DNA of 64,000 bases from Prevotella sp. UBA2754 (GTDB lineage: Bacteria > Bacteroidota > Bacteroidia > Bacteroidales > Bacteroidaceae): the NCBI GenBank assembly GCA_002353295.1, contig DEJG01000001.1:39167-103166 (forward strand), given 5' to 3'. The position numbers and the translations under genes are program-made. Below, piece after piece: positions 8,276 through 16,022 of this stretch (position 1 is its first letter; each line of letters starts with the position of its first letter). The notes beneath the pieces are model-generated. The model saw only the letters and a program-made list of their open reading frames with translations. It was not told where the DNA came from and did no database searches.

Positions 8276-9385
8276 ATGGAGAATAACAGTATTTTACAGA
8301 AACTCGACGGACTGGAAGCACGCTTCGAGGAGGTGTCAACACTGATTACCGACCCCAATGTGATTGCCGACCAAAACCGCTTCGTCAAACTCACCAAAGA
8401 ATACAAGGATTTGGGCGACATCATGAATGCCCGCAAGCGCTATATTGCTTGTCTGAACAGCATCAAGGAGGCAAAGGATATCCTTGCCAACGAGGATGAT
8501 GCCGAGATGAAAGAGATGGCTCGTGAAGAACTGGCAGAAAACGAAGCGCTGCAACCCAAATTGGAGGAAGAAATCAAGATAGCCTTGATTCCTAAAGATC
8601 CTGAAGATGCTAAGAACGTGCAGATGGAGATTCGTGCAGGAACCGGTGGCGACGAGGCTGCCCTCTTTGCTGGCGACCTGTTTAAGATGTATAAGAGTTT
8701 CTGCGAGTCTAAGGGTTGGACACTGGCTATCACGAGCGTGAGCGAAGGTGCCGTTGGCGGTTTTAAGGAAATTGATTTTGCCGTATCAGGTGCTGATGTC
8801 TATGGTACGCTGAAATATGAATCAGGTGTTCATCGCGTACAGCGTGTACCTGCTACCGAGACACAGGGACGTATGCATACCTCTGCTGCTACTGTTGCCG
8901 TTTTACCCGAGGCCGATAAGTTTGAAGTACATATCAATGAGGGTGAAATCAAGTGGGATACCTTCCGCAGTTCAGGTGCCGGTGGCCAGAACGTGAACAA
9001 AGTGGAATCGGGTGTTCGTCTGCGCTATATGTGGAAGAACCCTAATACGGGGGAAACGGAAGAAATCCTGATTGAATGTACAGAAACCCGTGACCAGCCA
9101 AAGAATAAAGAGCGTGCCCTCTCGCGTCTATATACCTTTATATATGATAAGGAGCACCAGAAGTATATGGACGATATCGCCTCACGCCGTAAGACACTGG
9201 TATCTACCGGTGACCGTTCGGCAAAGATTCGTACCTACAACTTCCCGCAAGGTCGAGTAACCGACCATCGCATTGGCTATACTACCCATGACCTTCAAGG
9301 TTTCTTAGGTGGTGACATCCAGCCTATGATCGATGCCCTCACCGTTGCCGAGAATGCAGAAAGAATGAAAGAAACAGAACTTTAA
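8276..9385 (+). CDS. prfA: Peptide chain release factor 1
   Basis: RF1 (369 aa) terminates translation at UAA and UAG. The codon-reading tripeptide is PAT (192-194), the RF1 type, and the peptidyl-hydrolysis motif GGQ is at 236-238 within SSGAGGQNVNK. The start is ATG 8276; an in-frame upstream ATG at 8237 would lie between the -33 and -7 promoter elements and so cannot be in the mRNA. Length is normal and no frameshift is present. Confidence 0.97.
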   Translation: MENNSILQKLDGLEARFEEVSTLITDPNVIADQNRFVKLTKEYKDLGDIMNARKRYIACLNSIKEAKDILANEDDAEMKEMAREELAENEALQPKLEEEIKIALIPKDPEDAKNVQMEIRAGTGGDEAALFAGDLFKMYKSFCESKGWTLAITSVSEGAVGGFKEIDFAVSGADVYGTLKYESGVHRVQRVPATETQGRMHTSAATVAVLPEADKFEVHINEGEIKWDTFRSSGAGGQNVNKVESGVRLRYMWKNPNTGETEEILIECTETRDQPKNKERALSRLYTFIYDKEHQKYMDDIASRRKTLVSTGDRSAKIRTYNFPQGRVTDHRIGYTTHDLQGFLGGDIQPMIDALTVAENAERMKETEL

Positions 9386-9397
9386 ATAAATAAAAAA

Positions 9398-9604
9398 ATG
9401 GATTGGAAAAAATTTTGGGCACCTATGCGCCAAGAAATGAGAAAAGACCAGATATGGCCTGCCATCATCGCATCTTTTGGCATTATTCCTTCAAATTATT
9501 TTGCCAAAGAGATACCTAGTATTTGGGTAAGTTGGGGGTTTCTTTTAATCTGGTTTGGTATTGTCTATTTCTTTTATTTAGTATATCTATACTTTAAGAA
9601 ATAA
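9398..9604 (+). CDS. Small membrane protein of unknown function
   Basis: 68 residues: a charged amphipathic start (MDWKKFWAPMRQEMRKDQ), then two hydrophobic segments (about 19-33 and 44-66) rich in Trp, Phe and Tyr, and a Lys-Lys end. It sits in the 220-bp gap between prfA and pyrF, 2 bp before the pyrF ATG, and uses the same strand, which supports it as a real gene. Family not recognised. Confidence 0.65.
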   Translation: MDWKKFWAPMRQEMRKDQIWPAIIASFGIIPSNYFAKEIPSIWVSWGFLLIWFGIVYFFYLVYLYFKK

Positions 9605-9606
9605 TT

Positions 9607-10461
9607 ATGAATAGAAAAGAACTTATACAACAAATCCGCGAGAAGCAGTCGTTTCTCTGCGTAGGTCTGGATACAGACATCAATAAGATTCCTCAGTGCA
9701 TCATCGACGAAGCTAAGGCAAAGGATGGTGATGATTATATTTTCAGAGCCCTTTGCGAGTTTAACGCCCTTATTATCGATGCAACGGCTCCCTATTGTGT
9801 AGCCTACAAGCCAAACCTGGCATTCTACGAGGCGTATGGTGTTGATGGCATTCTGGCTTTCGAAGCCACCGTCGATTATCTGAAAGAAGAATATCCCAAC
9901 CACTTCATCATCGCTGATGCCAAACGTGGGGATATCGGCAACACTTCGAAGATGTATGCCAAGACATTCTTTGAGGAGTATGATGTCGATGCGCTGACCG
10001 TTGCTCCCTATATGGGTGAGGATTCGGTCACTCCTTTCCTCGGTTATGACGATAAGTGGGTCATCCTGTTGGCGCTGACTTCCAACAAAGGCTCTTACGA
10101 TTTCCAGTTGACAGAGGATAAAGATGGCGAGCGCCTGTTTGAGAAGGTGCTGAAGAAATCGCAGGAATGGGGTAACGACGAAAACATGATGTATGTCGTA
10201 GGTGCTACCCAGGGACAGATGTTTGAGGATATCCGTAAGGTTGCCCCCAACCATTTCCTGTTAGTTCCAGGCGTTGGAGCCCAAGGTGGTTCGCTTCAGG
10301 AAGTCTGCAAATACGGTATGACGAAAGACTGCGGACTGCTGGTTAATTCTTCTCGCGGCATCATCTATGCCAGCAATGGTGAAGACTTTGCTGAAGTTGC
10401 TGCTCAGAAAGCCAAGGAATTGCAGGAGCAGATGGCTGAAGAAATAAAAAACAGAATGTAA
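9607..10461 (+). CDS. pyrF: Orotidine 5'-phosphate decarboxylase
   Basis: Converts OMP to UMP in pyrimidine synthesis (284 aa). It belongs to the longer type-2 subfamily: CVGLDTDINKIP at 18-29, the catalytic Asp/Lys/Asp cluster in ADAKRGDIGNTSKMY, and phosphate-binding sequence near LLVPGVGAQGG. The stop codon lies inside a small hairpin shared with the convergent mtgA gene. Confidence 0.95.
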   Translation: MNRKELIQQIREKQSFLCVGLDTDINKIPQCIIDEAKAKDGDDYIFRALCEFNALIIDATAPYCVAYKPNLAFYEAYGVDGILAFEATVDYLKEEYPNHFIIADAKRGDIGNTSKMYAKTFFEEYDVDALTVAPYMGEDSVTPFLGYDDKWVILLALTSNKGSYDFQLTEDKDGERLFEKVLKKSQEWGNDENMMYVVGATQGQMFEDIRKVAPNHFLLVPGVGAQGGSLQEVCKYGMTKDCGLLVNSSRGIIYASNGEDFAEVAAQKAKELQEQMAEEIKNRM

Positions 10462-10485
10462 AAGGTAAGAAGTAATACTTTTTAC
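10458..10485. terminator. Shared hairpin between convergent pyrF and mtgA
   Basis: GTAAAAGGTA (10458-10467) pairs with TACTTTTTAC (10476-10485), one G-T wobble in a 10-bp stem. It contains the stop codons of both genes. No long T-run follows, so termination strength is uncertain. The left arm and loop also read as three heptads (GTAAAAG, GTAAGAA, GTAATAC), linking it to the period-7 repeats elsewhere. Confidence 0.45.
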
Positions 10486-11174
10486 TCCAATGGTTTTACG
10501 AAGCGCATCTCACGAAGGATGCGCTTTTGTCTTTTCAGCACATAACTACTCGGACGTGCTGAATTAAACTTTCTGGGATTGGGCAGGGTTGCAGCAATCA
10601 GTGCACACTGAGCTTTGGTGAGTTTGGAGGCAGTCGTTTGGAAATGCCATTCTGCCACAGCATCAGCTCCATAGATACCCTCCCCCATTTCTATCGAGTT
10701 CAGATAGACTTCCATGATACGCTGTTTGGACCACATCAATTCTATCAATACCGTAAAATAGACCTCGAAACCCTTGCGTACCCATGAACGACCAGGCCAC
10801 AGGAAAACATTCTTGGCTGTCTGCTGACTGATGGTCGAAGCTCCTAATTTACGTTTCTCGGGATGTTTTATATTTCGGATAGCAGCATGCTCTATGGCTT
10901 TATAATCAAAACCGTGATGCTCTAAGAAACGTGCATCTTCACTGCCCATGACAGCAAGAGAGAGTGATGGGGATATCTCCTCGTAAGGCACCCAGTGATG
11001 ATGAAGCGTCAGTTCCCTACCCTCTGATATCTGTTCACCCAAACGGATAAACATCAATGGAGTAAACCATACCGGCACCCAACGTAATGCTACAACAGAA
11101 AGGATAGTGGAGGCGAAGAATGCCACCACTATCCACAAAAGAAATCTCTTAATCTTATGCAGTAACGATTTCAT
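10482..11174 (-). CDS. mtgA: Monofunctional peptidoglycan transglycosylase
   Basis: 230-aa GT51 enzyme that polymerises lipid II into glycan strands at the outer face of the inner membrane. One N-terminal membrane anchor (about 12-32), then the GT51 motifs SEDARFLEHHGFD with the catalytic Glu, KLGASTISQQTAKNVFLW and the arginine-rich RSWVRKGFEVYFT; a third conserved block is IMEVYLNSIEMGEGIYGA. It has no transpeptidase domain. It begins one base after the OmpA-like gene, forming a two-gene envelope operon. Confidence 0.95.
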   Translation of the reverse strand: MKSLLHKIKRFLLWIVVAFFASTILSVVALRWVPVWFTPLMFIRLGEQISEGRELTLHHHWVPYEEISPSLSLAVMGSEDARFLEHHGFDYKAIEHAAIRNIKHPEKRKLGASTISQQTAKNVFLWPGRSWVRKGFEVYFTVLIELMWSKQRIMEVYLNSIEMGEGIYGADAVAEWHFQTTASKLTKAQCALIAATLPNPRKFNSARPSSYVLKRQKRILREMRFVKPLE

Positions 11175-11843
11175 TTACTGCAATGTACCAGCTTCAGCTT
11201 TCTGAATCATCTCCTTGCTGGCATACATGTAAACCTCTACACGACGGTTCTGCTGACGTCCGGCAGCTGTTGAGTTATCAGCAACAGGATTGGTAGAACC
11301 CTGACCCTCTACACTCTTGATCTGCTTGCCCTGAACACCGCAAGAACGGAGATAGTTGCTCACGCTATTTGCACGGTTTACTGACAGAGGCTGGTTGATA
11401 GCGTCAGTACCAGTGTTATCAGTATGTCCAATGATAGCGACATCACAGTCCTGGTTAGAATTAAGAACGCGAGCAAACTCAGCCAGAGAATTCTTAGCAC
11501 TGGTGCTCAAATCAGCCTTACCAGTAGCAAACAGAATACCAGAATCGAAGGTTACCTTTACGGCATCCAGACCATTGGTGTCCTTCACGGTCTCTACCTG
11601 AGCATTCTCTACCTGCTGGGCAGCCTTCTTAGCCTTATCCATCTTCTTACCGATAATAGCACCTGCGCCGGCACCTACAGCACCGCCTACTGCTACACCT
11701 ACAGCGGTGTTACCTGCAATAGCACCGATAATACCACCTAACAAGGCACCGCCACCGGCACCAATACCTGCACCTTTCTGGGTGTTGTTACATGCGAAGA
11801 GCATTCCAACGCAGAGTAACAGAGAAATAATTTTTGTCTTCAT
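11175..11843 (-). CDS. OmpA-family lipoprotein with glycine zipper
   Basis: 222-aa outer-membrane lipoprotein: signal peptide with lipobox and Cys18 (LFACN), a glycine-zipper segment (about 25-62, repeated GxxxG and AxxxG), a short Lys-rich spacer, then a C-terminal OmpA peptidoglycan-binding domain with IIGHTDNTGTD, LSVNRANSVSNYL and GRQQNRRVEVYM. This is the YiaD-like arrangement. It probably tethers the outer membrane to peptidoglycan, which fits its operon partner mtgA. Confidence 0.92.
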   Translation of the reverse strand: MKTKIISLLLCVGMLFACNNTQKGAGIGAGGGALLGGIIGAIAGNTAVGVAVGGAVGAGAGAIIGKKMDKAKKAAQQVENAQVETVKDTNGLDAVKVTFDSGILFATGKADLSTSAKNSLAEFARVLNSNQDCDVAIIGHTDNTGTDAINQPLSVNRANSVSNYLRSCGVQGKQIKSVEGQGSTNPVADNSTAAGRQQNRRVEVYMYASKEMIQKAEAGTLQ

Positions 11844-11879
11844 GTCTATATTTCATTTAAAAATGATAATAATTTGTGG

Positions 11880-11918
11880 CAAAGATACAAAATAATTGAT
11901 AATAATTTCGTAATTTTG
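11880..11918. promoter_or_regulatory. Back-to-back -7 elements for the OmpA-like gene and proS
   Basis: On the minus strand TATCTTTG reads from 11887 to 11880, upstream of the OmpA-like gene. On the plus strand TAATTTTG is at 11911-11918, 30 bp before the proS ATG. Neither has a TTTG at the expected distance, so both -33 boxes are weak or non-canonical. Confidence 0.55.
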
Positions 11919-11947
11919 CAGCAAATTTTGAAAAATAAAAGATTTTT

Positions 11948-13429
11948 ATGGCAAAAGAACTCAAAGAAATGACTAAAAGAGCTGACAACTATAGTCAGTG
12001 GTATAATGATCTTGTGGTAAAGGCCGACCTTGCTGAGCAGTCTGCCGTACGCGGTTGTATGGTCATCAAGCCCTATGGTTATGCTATTTGGGAGAAGATG
12101 CAACAGCAACTTGACAAGATGTTTAAGGAAACTGGTGCTCAGAACGCTTATTTCCCTTTGCTGATTCCAAAATCATTCCTCAGCCGTGAGGCCGAACATG
12201 TAGAAGGTTTCGCCAAGGAGTGTGCAGTGGTTACTCACTATCGTCTGCGCGCTAAGGAAGACAAGAGTGGCGTAGAAGTTGACCCAACGGCAAAGTTGGA
12301 AGAGGAACTCATTGTACGCCCTACTTCTGAAACCATTATCTGGAACACCTATAAAAACTGGATTCACTCTTGGCGCGATCTGCCCTTGATGTGCAATCAA
12401 TGGTGTAATGTGATGCGTTGGGAAATGCGCACCCGTCCTTTCCTCCGCACCTCCGAGTTCCTTTGGCAGGAGGGTCATACCGCCCATGCTACCAAGGAGG
12501 AAGCCGAAGCAGAAGCACAGAAGATGCTTGGCGTCTATGCCAAGTTTGCTGAAGAGTGGATGGCTGTTCCTGTACTGCAGGGTGTGAAGAGTGAAACGGA
12601 ACGCTTTGCCGGTGCTCTTGATACCTATACCATCGAAGCCATGATGCAGGATGGTAAGGCGCTGCAGAGCGGCACCTCACACTTCCTCGGACAGAATTTT
12701 GCCAAGGCCTTCGAGGTTACCTATTTAAATAAGGAGAACAAACCAGAATACGTTTGGGCTACCTCATGGGGCGTATCTACCCGACTCATCGGTGCCCTGA
12801 TCATGACGCACTCGGATGACAACGGTTTGGTATTACCTCCACGCTTGGCTCCTATCCAGGTGGTTATCATCCCTATCGCCAATAAACCCGAACAGCTGGA
12901 ACAGGTCAACCAGGAAGTGACACCTATTTTGAATAAATTACGCGAGAAAGGCATCAGTGTGAAGTTCGACGATGCCGACAACAAGCGTCCAGGCTTCAAG
13001 TTTGCCGATTACGAATTGAAGGGTGTTCCTGTGCGCTTAGTGATTGGAGCTCGCGATTTAGAGAATGGCACCATCGAAGTGATGCGTCGCGACACCTTGG
13101 AAAAGGAAACCCGTCCGCTGGAGGGTATCGTGGAATATGTAGAACAATTATTAGAGGATATTCAGAAGAACATCTTCGAGAAAGCCCGTAAATTCCGTGA
13201 CGAGCACGTCTATGAATGCGATAACTACGAAGAGTTCAAGGAGCGTGTAAAGGACGGCGGATTCTTCCTCTGTCACTGGGATGGTACTGCCGAGACCGAG
13301 GCACAAATCAAGGAAGAGACACAAGCCACTATCCGTTGCGTGCCTTTTGCCTACGAACAGACTCCTGGTGTTGACATGGTTAGTGGTAAACCCGCTAAAC
13401 ACCGTGTTATTATAGCCCGCAGCTATTAA
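11948..13429 (+). CDS. proS: Prolyl-tRNA synthetase (archaeal/eukaryal type)
   Basis: Class II aminoacyl-tRNA synthetase charging tRNA-Pro (493 aa). It is the short form lacking the bacterial INS editing domain: motif 2 WEMRTRPFLRTSEFLWQEGHTAH and motif 3 SDDNGLVLPPRLAP lie in the first 300 residues, followed by an anticodon-binding domain and the zinc-domain-like C-terminus ending HRVIIARSY. The short type is usual in Bacteroidota. Confidence 0.96.
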   Translation: MAKELKEMTKRADNYSQWYNDLVVKADLAEQSAVRGCMVIKPYGYAIWEKMQQQLDKMFKETGAQNAYFPLLIPKSFLSREAEHVEGFAKECAVVTHYRLRAKEDKSGVEVDPTAKLEEELIVRPTSETIIWNTYKNWIHSWRDLPLMCNQWCNVMRWEMRTRPFLRTSEFLWQEGHTAHATKEEAEAEAQKMLGVYAKFAEEWMAVPVLQGVKSETERFAGALDTYTIEAMMQDGKALQSGTSHFLGQNFAKAFEVTYLNKENKPEYVWATSWGVSTRLIGALIMTHSDDNGLVLPPRLAPIQVVIIPIANKPEQLEQVNQEVTPILNKLREKGISVKFDDADNKRPGFKFADYELKGVPVRLVIGARDLENGTIEVMRRDTLEKETRPLEGIVEYVEQLLEDIQKNIFEKARKFRDEHVYECDNYEEFKERVKDGGFFLCHWDGTAETEAQIKEETQATIRCVPFAYEQTPGVDMVSGKPAKHRVIIARSY

Positions 13430-13456
13430 TATTTTGCATAAAATCAATGATTTACG

Positions 13457-13499
13457 AAAACTTTCGCCCAAAACATTTTGTGATGAGCGAAAGTTTTTG
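13457..13499 (+). terminator. proS terminator
   Basis: A perfect 11-bp stem, AAAACTTTCGC (13457-13467) with GCGAAAGTTTT (13487-13497), loop of 19 nt, followed by T and then TTTTG-like sequence. The loop and the right arm double as part of the rpsA promoter. Confidence 0.75.
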
Positions 13500-13507
13500 T
13501 AATTTTG
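13477..13507 (+). promoter_or_regulatory. Promoter of rpsA
   Basis: TTTG 13477-13480, 19-bp spacer, TAATTTTG 13500-13507. The -33 box lies in the loop of the proS terminator and the spacer is its right arm. A leader of about 70 nt follows before the rpsA ATG at 13586; in many bacteria that region allows S1 to control its own translation, but no clear structure was seen here. Confidence 0.8.
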
Positions 13508-13585
13508 CAGCCGATTTGCGGATTTATGCCGCAATATAGTTCACATAAAGTCTAACTTTATTAATTTTACAAACAAATTTAAATT

Positions 13586-15370
13586 ATGTCAGAATTAACA
13601 AAGAACGTCCAGCCATTGAACGACTTCAATTGGGAAGAGTTTGAAAATGGTATGGTAGCCAACGTCAGCAAGGAAGAACTTGACAAGGCGTATGATGAAA
13701 CACTGAACAAAGTAAGTGAGCATCAGGTTGTCGATGGTACTGTTATCAGCGTCGACAAGAAAGAGGTAGTCGTAAGCATCGGCTACAAGAGCGACGGTAT
13801 TATCCCCGCTTCTGAATTCCGTTACAACCCCGACCTGAAGGTAGGTGATACCGTTGAGGTTTATGTAGAGAATGCAGAGGATAAGAAGGGACAGCTCGTA
13901 CTCTCACACAAGAAGGCTCGTCTCTCTAAGAGCTGGGATCGTGTTAACGCAGCTCTCGACAATGAGGAAATCGTTCAGGGTTACATCAAGTGCCGCACGA
14001 AGGGCGGTATGATTGTTGACGTATTTGGCATTGAGGCCTTCTTGCCTGGTAGCCAGATTGACGTTCACCCCATACGCGACTACGACCAGTTCGTAGGCAC
14101 CACCATGGACTTCAAGATTGTGAAGATCAATCAGGAGTTCCGCAATGTAGTAGTTTCTCACAAGGCTCTTATCGAAGCTGAGTTGGAAGCACAGAAGAAA
14201 GAAATCATCGGCAAGCTTGAGAAGGGTCAGATCCTCGAAGGTACCGTTAAGAACATCACTTCTTACGGTGTATTCGTTGACCTCGGCGGTGTTGACGGAC
14301 TCATCCATATCACCGACCTTTCTTGGGGCCGCGTAGACGATCCTCATAAGGTAGTTGAGCTCGACCAGAAGATCAATGTTGTTATTCTCGACTTCGACGA
14401 CGAGAAGAAGCGCATTGCCCTCGGTCTGAAGCAGCTTACTCCACATCCTTGGGATGCTTTGGATGCCAACCTGAAGGTAGGCGACCACGTAACTGGTAAG
14501 GTTGTTGTTATTGCCGACTACGGTGCATTTGTTGAGATTCAGCCTGGTGTTGAGGGTCTCATCCACGTTTCTGAGATGTCATGGAGCCAGCATCTGCGTT
14601 CAGCTCAGGAGTTCCTGAAGGTTGGCGACGATGTAGAGGCAGTTATCCTGACTCTGGACCGCGACGAGCGCAAGATGTCTCTGGGTATCAAGCAGTTGAA
14701 GGAAGACCCATGGGAGGCTATCGAAGTGAAGTATCCTGTAGGCAGCAAGCATACAGCTAAGGTTCGCAACTTCACCAACTTCGGTGTATTCGTTGAGTTG
14801 GAAGAGGGTGTTGACGGCCTGATTCACATCAGCGACCTCTCTTGGACCAAGAAAGTTAAGCATCCTTCTGAGTTCACACAGGTTGGTGCAGAGATTGATG
14901 TTATCGTTCTCGACATCGACAAGGAGAACCGTCGTCTGTCTCTTGGCCACAAGCAGCTGGAAGACAATCCTTGGGATGTATTCGAGGCTAAATACACCGT
15001 TGGTTCTATCCACGAGGGTAAGATTATCGAATTGCTCGAGAAGGGTGCTGTTGTATCACTCGACAAGGACGTTGAGGGCTTCGCTACTCCAAAGCACCTC
15101 GTGAAGGAAGATGGTTCACAGGCTCAGCTTGGTGAGACTCTGCCATTCAAGGTTATCGAGTTCAACAAGGATTCTAAGCGTATCATCCTCTCTCACAGCC
15201 GTACCTTTGAGGATCCTCAGCGTGAGGAGAAGAAGGCTACAGCCAAGAAGGCTAGAGCTGCTAAGAAGGAAGACGCAACACCAAAGATTGAGAATGTTGC
15301 AGCCAGCACCACTCTGGGTGACCTCGACGTACTGGCTAATCTGAAGGCACAGATGGAGAAGGGAGAGTAA
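13586..15370 (+). CDS. rpsA: 30S ribosomal protein S1
   Basis: 594-aa protein made of tandem S1 (OB-fold) RNA-binding repeats; six can be traced, the middle ones with the pattern GxVxxIxxYGxFVxLxxGxxGLIHxSxxSW (for example ending GVDGLIHITDLSW and GVEGLIHVSEMSW). It recruits mRNA to the 30S subunit. The C-terminus is a Lys/Ala-rich tail followed by a short acidic end. S1 is especially important in this phylum because Shine-Dalgarno pairing is little used. It ends 36 bp before a strong bidirectional terminator. Confidence 0.96.
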   Translation: MSELTKNVQPLNDFNWEEFENGMVANVSKEELDKAYDETLNKVSEHQVVDGTVISVDKKEVVVSIGYKSDGIIPASEFRYNPDLKVGDTVEVYVENAEDKKGQLVLSHKKARLSKSWDRVNAALDNEEIVQGYIKCRTKGGMIVDVFGIEAFLPGSQIDVHPIRDYDQFVGTTMDFKIVKINQEFRNVVVSHKALIEAELEAQKKEIIGKLEKGQILEGTVKNITSYGVFVDLGGVDGLIHITDLSWGRVDDPHKVVELDQKINVVILDFDDEKKRIALGLKQLTPHPWDALDANLKVGDHVTGKVVVIADYGAFVEIQPGVEGLIHVSEMSWSQHLRSAQEFLKVGDDVEAVILTLDRDERKMSLGIKQLKEDPWEAIEVKYPVGSKHTAKVRNFTNFGVFVELEEGVDGLIHISDLSWTKKVKHPSEFTQVGAEIDVIVLDIDKENRRLSLGHKQLEDNPWDVFEAKYTVGSIHEGKIIELLEKGAVVSLDKDVEGFATPKHLVKEDGSQAQLGETLPFKVIEFNKDSKRIILSHSRTFEDPQREEKKATAKKARAAKKEDATPKIENVAASTTLGDLDVLANLKAQMEKGE

Positions 15371-15405
15371 TCACTCCCCTACTCCTTCCACCTATATATA
15401 ATATA

Positions 15406-15439
15406 GGGCTGCATCCAAAAGAATGCAGCCCTTATTATT
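15406..15439. terminator. Bidirectional terminator between rpsA and DUF3127 gene
   Basis: Perfect 9-bp stem GGGCTGCAT (15406-15414) with ATGCAGCCC (15423-15431), 8-nt loop, followed on the plus strand by TTATTATTTTT and on the minus strand by an A/T-rich tract. It separates the convergent genes. Confidence 0.85.
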
Positions 15440-15456
15440 TTTCCTAAAATCTGATC

Positions 15457-15858
15457 TTAAAAGGGAAGGTCGTCGGTGCTACCCTCACCAGCGGGTTCTT
15501 GTGCAGGAGGGAACGGAGCTTCAGCCGACTGTGGTGGGAACGGAGTTGCCTGAGGGGCTGCCTGAGGAGCTGCGGCAGGTGCTACTGCACCACGAGTCAC
15601 ATTATAAGCACGAATCTCATTAAACCAGCGTCCATTATACTCATGGGCATCAATATCAAAGCTAACAGTCACATCTTCACCATTCTGGATGTTAAACTGT
15701 TTGATACGGTCTTCTCCGAATATACGAAACACACACTTACGTGGGTATTGCCCAGGTACTTCAATCACATATTCCTGTGACATCCAAGGATTACCTGTGC
15801 GTGATGACACACCACTGTTAGCCGGTAAAACGGCAATAATTTTTCCTGTTAATTCCAT
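15457..15858 (-). CDS. DUF3127 protein with SSB-like acidic C-terminus
   Basis: 133 aa. Residues 1-85 form a compact beta-rich domain (MELTGKIIAVLPANSGVSSR... FDIDAHEYNGRWFNEIRAYNV) that matches the DUF3127 family and reads like an OB fold. It is followed by a disordered Ala/Pro/Gln linker (about 90-120) and ends GSTDDLPF. That architecture, OB fold, Pro/Gln-rich linker and DDLPF tip, is the layout of bacterial single-stranded DNA-binding protein, whose DDIPF-type tip recruits repair and replication enzymes. Function as an accessory ssDNA-binding protein is my inference. It is divergent from dnaN. Confidence 0.85.
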   Translation of the reverse strand: MELTGKIIAVLPANSGVSSRTGNPWMSQEYVIEVPGQYPRKCVFRIFGEDRIKQFNIQNGEDVTVSFDIDAHEYNGRWFNEIRAYNVTRGAVAPAAAPQAAPQATPFPPQSAEAPFPPAQEPAGEGSTDDLPF

Positions 15859-15950
15859 AATAATTTATACGTTATAATATGTTGTTTTTACGTTTCAGAT
15901 TGCGAAATTACGAAAAATACTTTTAATTTGAGAATATTTTACGGAATATT

Positions 15951-15982
15951 TTTGCATTTGAAGGAGGTTTTTTGTATTTTTG
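15951..15982 (+). promoter_or_regulatory. Promoter of dnaN
   Basis: TTTG 15951-15954, 20-bp spacer, TATTTTTG 15975-15982; predicted start near 15988 and a leader of about 35 nt. The only other gene end nearby is the divergent DUF3127 gene, for which only a degenerate TAATTTCG (15910-15903, minus) is visible. Confidence 0.7.
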
Positions 15983-16022
15983 TACTCAATTTACGGACTT
16001 AAAACAAATAAATGAAATACTC

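Noticed and set aside
15961..15967. Perfect AAGGAGG upstream of dnaN
   Set aside because: It lies between the -33 and -7 boxes of the dnaN promoter, so it is not transcribed and cannot be the ribosome binding site.
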